DNA of 64,000 nt from Gymnothorax reevesii (taxonomy: Eukaryota > Chordata > Actinopteri > Anguilliformes > Muraenidae): assembly GCA_029721435.1 (NCBI GenBank), contig CM056584.1, forward strand, positions 15,511,739 through 15,575,738, in the 5' to 3' direction. Within the stretch, counting starts at the first letter, position 1; every line of letters begins with the position of its first letter. This document shows positions 10,566 to 20,677 of this stretch, in pieces. A program made the translations under genes and the position numbers. Under the pieces are notes generated by a model. The model was given only the letters and a program-made list of their open reading frames with translations. It had not been told where the DNA came from and made no database searches.

Positions 10566-13218
10566 ACATAACATAACATAACATAACATAACATAACATG
10601 AATGGCAAGAACCAACTTGAACCAAGAACCAACATATCTTTCAGCCCAACTAAGCTCACCAGTTACTTTATACTATTGTGAATATATCCCTTAAGATACT
10701 GAATGACTCAATGGTATCTAGCTTGAGGTCAAGCCTGCTCTTGAAAACCCCCAAGGTCTCTGCCTCAACAATATGGTCAGGCAAGCTATTCCACATTGAA
10801 ATTACTCTTTGGGTGAAGAAATATTTCCGAATATCAGTGCTAAATTTACCTTTGGTTAACTTCCATTTGTGACCATGAGTTCTACTCACAACACTTGGTC
10901 GAATCCTACATAATTTACTTTGTTAATCCCTTTTACATATTTAAAGACCTCAATCAAATCACCCCTGAGTCTCTTTTTCCAAAGACTAAAGAGATTAAGG
11001 ATCTTCAGCCTCTTCTCATAGCTTTCATCTTTTATACCTGGAATAAGCTTAGTGGCTCTTCTCTTAACTTTCTCTAGAGTCTCTATATCCTTCTGAAAGT
11101 ATGGTCCCCAGAACTGTACACAATGCTCCAGATGTGTTCTAACGAATGTGTTGTACAAAAGAAGATTCACCTCCTTAGATTTGTACTCAATACTTTTGGC
11201 AATGTATTCCAGCATCCAATTAGCTTTTTTAACTGCTACAGCACAATGGCTTGAACCTGTGAGGGTTTGGTCAACAATCACTCCCAGATCTTTCTCGTGT
11301 GCAGCACATTCCAGTTTTAAACCTCCCATGAAGTAATCCTGTCTAATGTTTTCATTACCTACATGTACAACTTTGCATTTTGCTAGATTAAATTTCATTT
11401 GCCACATTTCTGCCCAATTCTGGAATCTATCCAAATCGTCCTGAATCACTTTAGTTGACCCTAAACTATTTGCCAAACCCCCCAATTTAGTATCATCTGC
11501 AAATTTAACCAATCTGCTCTCAATATTCCTATCAAGGTCATTAATGTAGATGAGGAACAGCAGGGGTCCCAACACCGATCCCTGGGGGACGCCACTTCCC
11601 ACCATGCCTAGCTCAGATGAGATATCACTGCCCATCACTCTTTGTGTTCTGTCCTGTAACCAGTTTTGAATCCACTTCAGAATACCTCCTGTAACTCCAA
11701 TGGAGCTCATTTAAAAAATTAGTCTCTTATGCTGTACTGTATCGAATGCTTTCTGAAAATCTAAGTATAAGATGTCATCAGCCCTGCTCTGGTCATAAGT
11801 CCTGATGGCCTCTTAAAAAAATTCCAGAAGGTTTGTCAGGCATGACCTTCCCTTCCGAAAACCATGTTGGCTATCCCTCAAGATACTGTTATGTTCAAGA
11901 AATAAGTCCAGCTCATATTTTATGAAAGATTCCAATATTTTGCTTGCAATGCAAGTTAAACTGACTGGCCTGTAGTTTCCTGGCTGACTACGGTCCCCTT
12001 TCTTATATATTGGTATTATATTGCCCTGTTTCCAATCATTTGGTATTTCTCCAGTTTCTAAAGACTGTCTGAAGATGGCGGATAGCGGATTAAAGATGAT
12101 CTCACCAACTTCCCTGAACACTCTGGGATATCAGCCATTAGGACCTGCTGCCTTATCTGCCTTTAGTTTATGCAATTTGTCTAATACTTCGTTATCCCAA
12201 ACCTCAATTTCCGCTAAATAATCTTGAGCATTTGACATGCCCTCTGCCCAAATAAAGACCCCCTTTGAGGTAAAATTCTCAACAAAGTAACTGTTTAAGG
12301 CATCCGCAATATGCTTGTTATCATATAGCAGCGATCCATTTTTATTCTTTATGCACTCAACCTGCTCTTTAACTTTCTTTTTTCTGCTACAGTACTGAAA
12401 GAAGCACTTAGGGCTAGTTTTTGCCCCCTCTGCAATTTGTCTTTCATACAGTCTTCTAGCATTCCTCAGCTCTTTTTTGACCACAGCCCGCATTTTACAG
12501 TATTCAGTCTTAGTGTTCTCGTTGTTATCCTCTATGTACATCTTATAAAGATTCCTCTTTTCCCTCAAAATCCTATGAATACTTTTGGTCATCCACTGAG
12601 GATTCTGCTTTTTCAGCTTACTTTTGGATACCTTCGGAATGAACCTGCATTTTGAGTCAAGTAAAACCCCCTTAAATCTTTCCCACATCTCATTTACGGA
12701 CTCACAGTCCCAGAGTGTGTCCCATTTTATTTCACTAGATATGAGTGCATCCTGTCAAAGTTTGCTCGCCGAAAATGGAAAATTTTTGTTTTAGAATACA
12801 CCATTTAAACTTCCCATGAAACATCAAAATTAACAGCAGAGTGATCACTTGTCCCAAGTGGCTCCAGTACCTCAACATTACTAATTCTGTCGGGGTCATT
12901 ACAGAGCACTAAATCTAAAATTGCCTTCTCTCTGGAAGGTTTATTAATATACTGCACCAAGAAATGATCATTTATAACATCTAACCCCTACCCTGTCCTT
13001 TCACCATTCCCCAATTGATACCAGGATAATTTAAGTCTCCCATAATAATAGTCCTACCACCTCTACAAGCTTGCGTAATCCTCCTAAAAAGCATTTCATT
13101 GATTGTACTGTCCAAAGCTGGCGGTCGATAGCATACTCCTATGTTTAAACCTGTCTCGTGTTTGCCAATGACCCTGACCCAGATATCTTCACAGGACAAG
13201 GAATGTTCAATTTCGAGA
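10566..13218 (-). mobile_element. CR1-like LINE (jockey superfamily), 5'-truncated
   Basis: The 3' end is marked by a (CATAA)n tail at 10567-10598 (plus strand); the 5' end stops inside the endonuclease at about 13218, where sequence shared with the right copy (63386 onward) resumes. The uninterrupted flank in the right copy (gctgcatttg...tctctgca) shows that this is an insertion specific to the left copy. Confidence 0.9.
10668..13199 (-). pseudogene. LINE pol remnant: endonuclease and reverse transcriptase
   Basis: Reading on the minus strand: an apurinic-endonuclease end at 12981-13199 (GVCYRPP, IIMGDLNYPGINW). Next is a long linker with RT start at 12131-12688 (ADKAAGPNG), then RT palm and fingers at 11813-12121 (YRPVSLT, SKILE, HGFRKGRSC). 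The RT core and thumb follow at 10886-11710 (GVPQGSVLGPLLF, FADDTK, RRATKLIPG, RLRGDLIEVFKY) and the C-terminal end at 10668-10889. Frames shift between these pieces and stops intervene, so no full protein is made. Family assignment to CR1/jockey-type is from these motifs. Confidence 0.9.
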
Positions 13219-13805
13219 ATCTCTGCAGTCTGACCCTCCTGTTTTACAGAAGTATCTCAGTGACTGATGTTCATGAGACCCTCCCATTCATAATGGTGCA
13301 CAGAATCAGTAAGACCAGCCAGGAGTGGCTCCAATAATCCCAGAATCACACTCAAGGAGAAAATCACCAACACACCAGCACATAAAGACACAGTCAGATG
13401 ATTTATACAGGATTTATGAGTGTAGAATCCACTTTCCCTCCTGTAACTTTTGTATAAAGCCCTGTATACGGTGGACACAGCTTCCTGTATCTTTGCTTCT
13501 ACTTCCTGTAACTCTGCTCCCTCAGCTCAATCACAACTGAAACCAAAACAGTGACAGAGAGATACTGAGCTACACCTGCAACTCCACCCAAACCCCACAA
13601 ACCCCCACCCTCATAATGTTGCTGTGACACAGTCACAGTTTGATCAGTAACACAAATGTGAAAACCAGGGCCCCTAACCACACCTAAGAATCTATTACTA
13701 GACATTTTTGTTTCTCTTTTGATGTTAATTGATGTGAAATGCTGCAAAGCTACAGATATGTAGCAAGAATACAATCCAAAAAGCAAGCGGTCCTGATTAC
13801 TATAC
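13219..13805. other. Inter-cluster block, left copy
   Basis: Unclassified sequence also found at 63386-63960 and, more diverged, at 42800-43250. It always sits between the 3' flank of a C region (or its relic) and the next V gene. In the right copy the minus strand is open for 112 codons with a hydrophobic stretch, but the left copy has a stop in the same frame. The third copy also has stops, so coding is not supported. Confidence 0.65.
13587..13610 (-). other. G-quadruplex-prone tract
   Basis: Minus strand GGGTGGGGGTTTGTGGGG followed by TTTGGG: four G-runs with short loops. Also present at 63749-63772, but only two runs remain in the copy near 43175-43195. Confidence 0.6.
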
Positions 13806-14106
13806 CGAGTACAAATGAAAACGCACCACTTGAAAAAAGTCAATATTTAAGTTCAAATGAACTTCAATATAATTTTTATACAACAACAACACTACAGTGA
13901 CATCACCCGACATGCCAGGTGCAAGAAATGCGAGAATTTCAAGTTAACTGTAACGCTAAGAAATTTTTTGCAAAAACGCAACATCTTGCACGCACACCAC
14001 GGGAAAAATGAATTTCACTCTGAATTTGTGCACACATTGCCTTTAAAAGCATGTGAATCCGAATAAAATTTCACTTCTTCACTGACACTTGTGAAACGTC
14101 GACAAT

Positions 14107-15120
14107 ATGCCGCGACTTACAGCCCCTGAACGGGAACGTGCCATAGGCATGCTTCAAATTGGCGCCAGCACCAGGGGAATTGCCAGACGACTACACTGCG
14201 CACACACAACGATCGCAAGACTCCATCAAAGGTTTCTGCAAACGGGGAGCACTCGGGACCGTCCTCAACCGGGTCAACAACGTGTGACAACGGCACGTCA
14301 GGACCATCAGATCGTACGGGATCATGTCCGAGACCGAACACTACCAGCGACAAAAACGGCTGCTCAAGTCCAAGGACGACGTGGATTCATTCACCCCAAC
14401 ACCGTATGGAACCGTCTGCGAGCTGCAGGCCTGCGTGCACAACGTCCTTATTTCGGCCCCATATTTACGGATCGTCACCGAAACCAGCGTCTACATTGGG
14501 CAAACAAGCACCAGAATTGGCTACTACGACAATGGCACAGTGTCATCTTTTCTGACAAGTCACGATTTCACTTAAGGAACGCAGATGGCCGAATACGTGT
14601 TTGGCGGAGACGTGGTGAACGTTATAACGCCGATTGTGTCATTCAAACGGACCGTTGGGGTGGTGGCAGCGTTATGGTGTGGGGTGGAATAAGCTACCTT
14701 CACAGAACCCCTCTCCATATCTGCAGAGGAAGGGTGAACAGCGTCTACTACCGGGACCAGGTGCTGCAGAACCATGTAGTGCCATTCTTCGACCAACACC
14801 ACGATGTCCACACGTTCCAACAGGACAACGCTAGGGCACACACTGCAAGGGTGTCCATGCAGTACCTTGCACAGCAGAACATCCCTGTGCTTCAGTGGCC
14901 AGCTATGTCACCTGACCTCTCCCCTATCGAGCACTTATGGGATGAAATTGGACGACGTCTTTCGCGTCGACACTAGATGGACAACATCCGAGAACTTGAG
15001 GTAGCCCTTGTTCAGGAGTGGAATGCTATCCCTCAGAACACTATCCAGAGACTGATCAACTCCATGCGACGACGATGCACCGCATGTGTCAATGCAAATG
15101 GCGGTCACACCCGTTATTGA
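14107..15120 (+). pseudogene. Tc1-like transposase, one in-frame stop
   Basis: The frame is collinear for 337 codons with a single TAG at 14974-14976 (codon 290). The N-terminal half has paired-type helix-turn-helix DNA-binding regions (MPRLTAPERERAIGML, GIARRLH). The catalytic triad is intact before the stop: D150 (IFSDKSRF), D240 (FQQDNARAH) and E275 (PIEHLWDE), a DD34E spacing. After the stop the C-terminal tail continues (MDNIRELEVALVQEWNAIPQ). The element is therefore young or was recently active, but a full-length protein is not made unless the stop is read through. Confidence 0.9.
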
Positions 15121-15299
15121 CTTTCCTGTTTGACCCCTACACCAGTTAAACCTCTCTCGCGCATTAACATTATCGTGAATGAAATTGAATGATTTTGACA
15201 TGTCTTCTTAAATCATTCATTATCTCAAATGCATCATACGTATATACTTCACATATCAATCCGTGGAGCTATTCCAGATTTTGTGAGTGGTGCGTTTTC

Positions 15300-16388
15300 A
15301 AGTTGGCACGTTATGTAAATTGAAGATAAAAACAGAATACAATGATTTGCAAATCCTTTTCAAATTATGTTGCTCCAAAACCTGTATGTACCTTTCAGCA
15401 TTAATGGTGCCTTCACATATGTGTAAGTTGCCCATGCCTTGGGCACTAATACACCCCCATACCATCACAGATGCTGGCTTTTGAACTTTGCGCCTATAAC
15501 AGTCTGGATGGTGCTTTTCCTCTTTCGTCCAGAGGACACAACGTCCACAGTTTCCAAAAACAATTTGAAATGTGGACTCGTCAGACCACAGAACACTTTT
15601 CCACTTTGCATCAGTCCATCTTAGATGAGCTTGGGCCCAGCGAAACCGGCGGCGTTTCTGGGTGCTGTTGATAAATGGCTTTCGCTTTGCATTGTAGAGT
15701 TTTAACTTGCACTTGCAGATGTACCGACGAACTGTAGTTGCTGACAGTGGTTTTCTGAAGTGTTCCTGAGCCCATGTGATGATGTCCTTTACACACTGAT
15801 GTCAGTTTTTGATGCAGTACCGCCTGAGGGATCGAAGGTCACAGGCATTCAATGTTGGTTTTCGGCCTTGTCGCTTACGTGCAGTGATTTCTCCAGATTC
15901 TCTGATGCTTTTGACGATATTACGTACCGTAGATGATGAAATCCCTAAATTTCTTGCAATAGCTAGTTGAGGAATGTTGTCTTTAAACTGTTCAACAATC
16001 AGCTCACGCATTTGTTCACTAAGTGGTGACCCTCGCCCCATCCTTCTTTGTGAATGACTGAGCGCTTCAGGGAAGCTGCTTTTATACCCAATCATGGCAC
16101 CCACCTGTTCCCAATTAGCCCGTTCACCTGTGGGATGTTCCAAGTAAGTGTTTGATGAGCATTCCTCAACTCTCTCAGTCTTTTTTGCCACTTGTGCCAG
16201 CTTTTTTTAAAACATGTTGCAGGCATCAAATTCCAAATGAGCGAGTATTTGCAAAAAATTACAAAGTTTACCTGTTCGAACATTAAGTAACCTGTCTTTG
16301 CAGTGTATTCAATTGAATATAGGTTTAAAAGGATTTGCAAATCATTGTAGTCTGTTTTTATTTACGATTTACACAACGTGCCAACTTC
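15300..16388 (-). mobile_element. Second Tc1-like transposon nested in the first
   Basis: Terminal inverted repeats of about 60 bases: 15300-15361 (AGTTGGCACGTTATGTAAAT...) and 16327-16388 (its inverse, ...ACACAACGTGCCAACTT). It lies inside the right terminal repeat of the outer Tc1 element and is only about 1.1 kb, so it is internally deleted. A clear TA duplication is not seen; TCA flanks both sides. Confidence 0.85.
15395..16041 (-). pseudogene. Tc1-like transposase remnant
   Basis: The minus-strand start MGRGSPLSEQMRELIVEQF at 16041 opens a helix-turn-helix domain (AIARNLGISSSTVRNIV, GRKPTLNACDLRSLRR) that ends in a stop near 15802. After a frame change the catalytic region continues ([17 protein letters not shown], then WSDEST and WWYGGVLVP words down to about 15400). 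The last catalytic part is missing, consistent with the internal deletion. Confidence 0.85.
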
Positions 16389-16490
16389 AATGGTTTTGGG
16401 TTTTGTACTTGAACAGGCACCACTTTCATTTTATTTTGCTTTAGTGATATCAGTGTGATAATGTTGTTTTCACATGTGAGATACATTGTG

Positions 16491-17494
16491 TGTTGTGTTC
16501 TGGCCTTTGGCCAGGACAGCATTTATGGTTTTGACAGTTTCATGTTTCAAGATTTCATAGTTCATAGTTTCATGTTCCATAGTCATGTTCATGTCATAGT
16601 TTTAACAGTTTCTTGTTTCAGGATTTTACATTTCAAGTTTCATTCCATGTCCATGTTTTTACTTTTCCATGTTTTTGTTCATGCCAGGTCTGCCATGCCA
16701 CTCCACCGCTTGTCTGCGTTCCGCCCCGTGCCTTCGTTGTTGCACATTTCTGAGCTCTGGTTGGCTTTGGTATTTCCCCTTCCTTCTGTGCTGTGCTGAT
16801 TCGGGGCTGTCTAAGCTTAATTGGCAATTAACTGTTTTTAAGTTACTAACATTTACTAACGCTCACTGGGTGGTGTAATTCTTAGATAGGCACATTACTA
16901 ATACTACTAATTTAGACAGGGAGTTTATTGTCATGATTCCTGCTTTGCTATTTCAAGTCTTGCTGTGCTTTTCTGTTCTGAATATTCATGCTTGCTTCCA
17001 AACTGCATACTTAATTGGCACTTAAGCTGAGCACGCTCATTCTCTTAATGAGCAGGTCATGTCATCCAATCTTGTCCATGTCTTGATCTTGCCCTGCCTC
17101 TTGTTTCTGCTTCTCCAGGTGTTGCCCCTCATGTGTCCTTGATTACTAAGCCTTTATCTGGTTGCGGTGGAAGTTGGCTGGCAGACAGTGTCCCAAGTTC
17201 TTGTTGTCAAGTTCCCTTGCATTTCTAGTTTCAAGTCTTGTTCTAGCCTCTTGCCTTGTGTATATATAGTCTTGTTATTTATTTTTCTTGATCTTCTTGC
17301 CTGGAGTTTCCAGTGCCTTTTGTTTTTTGTCATTTGCATTCTTTATTTATAGCTCTGTGTAGCGTACTTTAGTTTGTCCTTTTGCAACCCTTTGGGCCAA
17401 ATTTTTCGTTGGCCCTCGTGCCTGTTTTGTTTTGTTTTTCAATAAATCCTCATTGCCCTTCACCTCGCTTCTGGTGTCTACCTGATCCCATATC
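16491..17494 (+). mobile_element. 1-kb retroelement or solo LTR, copy 1
   Basis: The element begins TGTTGTGTTCTGGCCTTTGG and ends CCCATATC, flanked on both sides by ATTGTG (16485-16490 and 17495-17500). A poly(A) signal (AATAAA, about 17441-17446) near the end suggests plus-strand transcription. A second copy in inverse orientation is at 40489-41533. No protein-coding sequence is recognised. Confidence 0.75.
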
Positions 17495-18480
17495 ATTGTG
17501 AGAATGCTTGCTTGGGCCTGTTCTTTCTCAATCATGAAATCTCTGATATAAATGAAATTATCTAATGATTTCTGTCTGGAAATGGAGTTTCTGCAGTTAT
17601 GTACAGTCTGATTTATCTCTCTCTTCAGGTCTATAAGCTGACGGTGGGTTTCCTTCTGAGAATTAAAAGGAAATAAAATCACTCCCTCATTTGCATGGAG
17701 TTATAAATAAAGTATGTAAATCCTGCAGGTGCTTCTCGGTTTCAGTAGCAAAGCCTCTCTATCGCCCTCTGCTGGATCATCATGGCTGGACGCACAGCTC
17801 TTGATCATGCAAGCACAGCCAATGTGCAACGTTATACAAACATTTTCATGACTCTATGGCCATGTGAATGTTGCAAGATTATGTTGAAATGTTGTAGTGT
17901 GTCAGGTGTGTGCTGGTGCGGAGGACTCTGTACCCCATGTCGGAAGCCCAAATGTGTGTGCACTCCTCTGTTCCCCAGAGGTCTGTGATATGGGTTTTTT
18001 TTTTTAATGCATTGCTATTCATGAATTGTCCAATCAGTGTTTTTAGTTTGATTGTGAAAACAAATTATCTGCAAAACCCTGTTTAATTCCTGAATTTGAA
18101 CTGTGTGCTGTGGGGTCACATTTCAGGAGCGTCTGCCATCATTTTCTCAGAGTCACAGAACTGCTGGTTTTTGTTTTCACCATAAAATCAGCAAATGCCT
18201 CAGACCCAGTGGAAACTAGCAGTGTGGCGTTACTTAGCTGTGTTTCTGTTTAGAACAGCAACAGTGAAGACCAGCAGAGTCTGAGGCCCTTCAACACCAG
18301 TGTTGTATAATCATCGTTTTAACACTGATAAATCAAACGATCTTCGCTGTTTGATAATGTCTACAATCCATTTTTCAGAGAGAAAAATAAAATTGGTAAA
18401 CTTTGTCATGCAGACAAATGCACAGACTAGATACTTTTGTTACTGCATAAGAATATAAGGAACAATACAGCACTTGCAAT
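17495..18480. other. 3' flank of the constant region
   Basis: Non-coding sequence between the C poly(A) signal and the retroelement. Its parts at 17590-17800 and 18095-18340 have diverged copies at 43670-43900 and 44590-44810, where no C exon survives. It carries the octamer, TATA and CTCF-like motifs annotated separately. Confidence 0.7.
17689..17775. promoter_or_regulatory. Octamer, TATA and CTCF-like motifs in C 3' flank
   Basis: Plus strand: octamer ATTTGCAT at 17689-17696, TATAAATA at 17702-17709, and on the minus strand CCAGCAGAGGGCGA (CTCF-core-like) at 17762-17775. The same three motifs with the same spacing recur at 43794-43888. Octamers bind Oct factors in B-cell promoters and enhancers; CTCF sites organise Ig loci. 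That this is a 3' enhancer or boundary is inference. Confidence 0.55.
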
Positions 18481-18484
18481 CATA

Positions 18485-18490
18485 TTTATT
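18485..18490 (-). terminator. Poly(A) signal of the C region
   Basis: AATAAA on the minus strand about 220 bases after the C stop codon. Another AATAAA overlaps the stop codon itself (GAATAAAG at about 18706-18713), so a very short 3'UTR is also possible. Confidence 0.6.
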
Positions 18491-18709
18491 GAACCTCTAT
18501 TCTTTATACAAACACAAAAATAACAAAAGAACGCTTTTCTAAATTAGGATAATCAAATGATAAACTTTGAAATCTATTCCTGAAATGTACTTCAGGGAAC
18601 CAGTTGTGAGAATTCAATGTATGTTTAATGCATTACATAACTGGAACAGATGTGGAAGAAAGTTGTTTAAAAATAGATTTTTAGCAGTAATTGTATCAAC
18701 AGCTGCACT

Positions 18710-19032
18710 TTATTCACTGCAGTCAGACTGTTTGATACTTTTCTCTGCGGCTTTAGACCCGAGAGACACTTTACAGGTATAAACACGGTTACTGATCCAT
18801 TCAGAGGGTTTGATGGTTAAGAAGCTGCTCAAACCGAAGGTTTTATCAGGTTTCTGTTGGGCGGTGCTGGTAATAATCCCATCAGTAACTGGACTCCCAC
18901 CAGATGTCCAGCTGACATCTGCACCAAACCCAACAGACATCTGCACCAGACACACCAGTGTGGCCTTTTCTGTCTTCAGTTCCTCACTGGATGGAGGCAG
19001 GAGAGAGAGGGCAGGTGCAGGCAGAGATGGGT
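18710..19032 (-). CDS. IgL constant domain exon, sigma-like
   Basis: Single C1-type Ig domain. The acceptor TTCCAG lies at 19033-19038, and the exon begins in phase with J to give DPSLPAPALSLLPPSSEEL. The domain Cys pair is in ATLVCLVQ and VYTCKVS, the core Trp in DVSWTS, and it shows GGSPVTDG, SSFLTIKPSEW and GSKAAEKSIKQSDCSE. The penultimate-region Cys would pair with a heavy chain. The stop at 18710-18712 is followed by a poly(A) signal at 18485. Length (about 107 residues) is normal for a light-chain C domain. The sequence resembles teleost L2/sigma constants more than kappa, and the V-12/J-23 signals exclude lambda geometry. It is the only C exon seen in the window. Confidence 0.95.
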
Positions 19033-20604
19033 CTGGAAAACAGAACATTCAAGGTATTAGGCTTGTTAAATGGATGCTTGTGTACAAAAGGCTCCAAGCA
19101 CACTATGTAAAACCCATAAGTGCTAAAAGCAAAGCAAAACAAAAAACAAAACAATGGACACTATTTTTTTTTTCATTTTGGCATAATTATTTACAAGCAA
19201 TATAAATCCTAATTAATCAAAAAAAAAAAGCAAAGTTTTTCATTTTGTTCATAATAGTGGTTGACCATTATACTGTCTTTAGTTGATTCAATGGACAATT
19301 TATAACATTTCAGTCTGTTTAATATCAAAGAAGTGGTTCTCAAACCTGGTCCTCGGTTTGTGTGCTGATTTTTGTTCCAATTGCAAGTGCAAATGTTGAA
19401 TTTTAACAAGTTTTCAGTTGCTTGATATTATGAGCATTTCATGTCTTGGGCCATTATTTACCCTCTTAAATTGATATTTCCATGAAATTACAGCTTATGT
19501 CATGAGCAATAATAGTTCAACATCCATGTTTAAATATATTGGAAACATTATCAAAAAACGGGGTGAAAATATAACTTGTCAAATTAATCAATCGGCTCAT
19601 ACATGACAAAATAATGCAGCCAGGGTTACAAAGACAATTAATGTCTATTACAAGGAAAGAATGAGTCAAACCAGTTTTGTCTCAAATTCATTTGATTAAG
19701 CTCAGGGAAGCTATTTTGATAGAAACCCAAATATTTCTGCATAACAATCTAATTTAGAGCCAAATGATGCTCAAAGAGCCAGATTTGACAGGTTGGAAAT
19801 TTTCATCACCTGTAATTAATTGAAATGGTGAATAATAAACATTATATGTTCAAGTACATTATTCTTCATGGTCAGCAGACACTGTAAACGCCGATAGTGA
19901 AGTGAGCTCAAATGTTTCGTGGAGACTGATCATCTAAAAAAATTGTCAGTCAACTTAATTGCATTGTGTGATAGAAACTTATGAAAAATTCGATAAAGTG
20001 ATTTTTTTGCATGTTTTTACGAGCTGTGGACACAAGATCATTTAGTTGGCATCCACAATTTTTTTGAGATAATCGGTTTCCACAAAACATTTGAGTTCAT
20101 TACACTTGTCAGGGATTACAGTGTATGTATTTCCCTAAAAATGTGGCTTAATGGGGTAAATAACCACTAAAACATGAAGTACACCTAATTGAGACAAATT
20201 TAAAGCTTGAAAAGAATACTAAAATTGAAGTTTGGAGCAAAAATAATTACACACAGGGTGGCCCTGTTAGAACCACCGTATTAAAGCCATGCAGCAAATT
20301 TCATTTTACAAAAAAGCATTGAGTCAAAAAGTATATGTCCTGATTCCATGACAACCACAGAGAATGGCAAATAATATTCAAAGAACATAAAAATGTTTAA
20401 AATTTGTATATTAGAAAAAATACTGAACACCAAGGAAATATTTATGCCTCAGTCGTGAAGCCTTTACCTTGAATATAAACAGTGACCAGTTACTGAAAAG
20501 CAGCACATTGCAAAATTTTTGGCAGGATGATAAAACTAAAATGAAAATTGGCTCGGAAATCTTCCTATCGCACATAGTTTACATAGAAATTAAAAGAGAC
20601 TTAC
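19033..20604 (-). other. J-C intron
   Basis: The intron is about 1.57 kb, with donor GTAAGT after J and acceptor CAG before C. It holds a foldback element (19879-20124). No octamer or kappa-B word was seen; no other feature is recognised. Confidence 0.85.
19879..20124. mobile_element. Foldback MITE in the J-C intron
   Basis: Long imperfect inverted repeats of about 80 bases start ACACTGTAA on the left and end TTACAGTGT on the right, sharing AGCTCAAATGTTTCGTGGA-like sequence. It resembles the ACACTGTAA-type elements common in fish genomes. Confidence 0.75.
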
Positions 20605-20638
20605 CTGCGACAATCAGTTTTGTTCCTTGGCCGAATAC
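20605..20638 (-). CDS. IgL J segment
   Basis: A 34-base exon reads VFGQGTKLIVA plus one base, with the canonical J motif FGQGT, then splice donor GTAAGT. Joined to the C exon it gives LIVADPSLPAP. It is preceded by a 23-spacer recombination signal, so it pairs with the 12-spacer V segments upstream. It is the only FGXG-type J with a signal found in the window. Confidence 0.96.
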
Positions 20639-20677
20639 CACAGTGATACAAATGGTGTTCACACCCGTACAAAAACC
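20639..20677 (-). promoter_or_regulatory. J 23-spacer recombination signal
   Basis: In the minus-strand direction: nonamer GGTTTTTGT (20669-20677), 23-base spacer (20646-20668), heptamer CACTGTG (20639-20645) abutting J. Read from the heptamer, the 12 spacer bases next to the nonamer (GTTCACACCCGT) resemble the V spacer ATTCACACCATA. Confidence 0.97.

Larger units (their letters stand above)
1..13805. repeat. Left copy of a segmental duplication
   Basis: Position 1 corresponds to 51691 and the match runs collinearly, in the same orientation, to about 13805 (right copy to about 63960). It covers a partial V gene, a gypsy fragment, three V genes, one V relic and the inter-cluster block. Most 60-base lines differ at only a few positions. 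The left copy alone carries the LINE at 10566-13218; the right copy alone carries a block at 56515-57225 and extra tandem repeats near 59.4-59.75 kb. Seen directly by comparing the two regions. Confidence 0.95.
13810..16407 (+). mobile_element. Tc1-like transposon (outer), split by a nested transposon
   Basis: TA dinucleotides flank at 13810-13811 and 16406-16407. Terminal inverted repeats share TACAAA and TGAAAACGCACCACT (13816-13830) with AGTGGTGCGTTTTCA (15286-15300). The right repeat is interrupted by a second Tc1-like element at about 15300-16388, after which the outer end (TGGTTTTGGGTTTTGTA) resumes. Confidence 0.85.

Noticed and set aside
17347..17682. Minus-strand ORF with a coiled-coil-like sequence (QLIDLKREINQTVHNC)
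   Set aside because: Half of it lies in the retroelement, and the homologous stretch near 43.7 kb is not open; probably chance.
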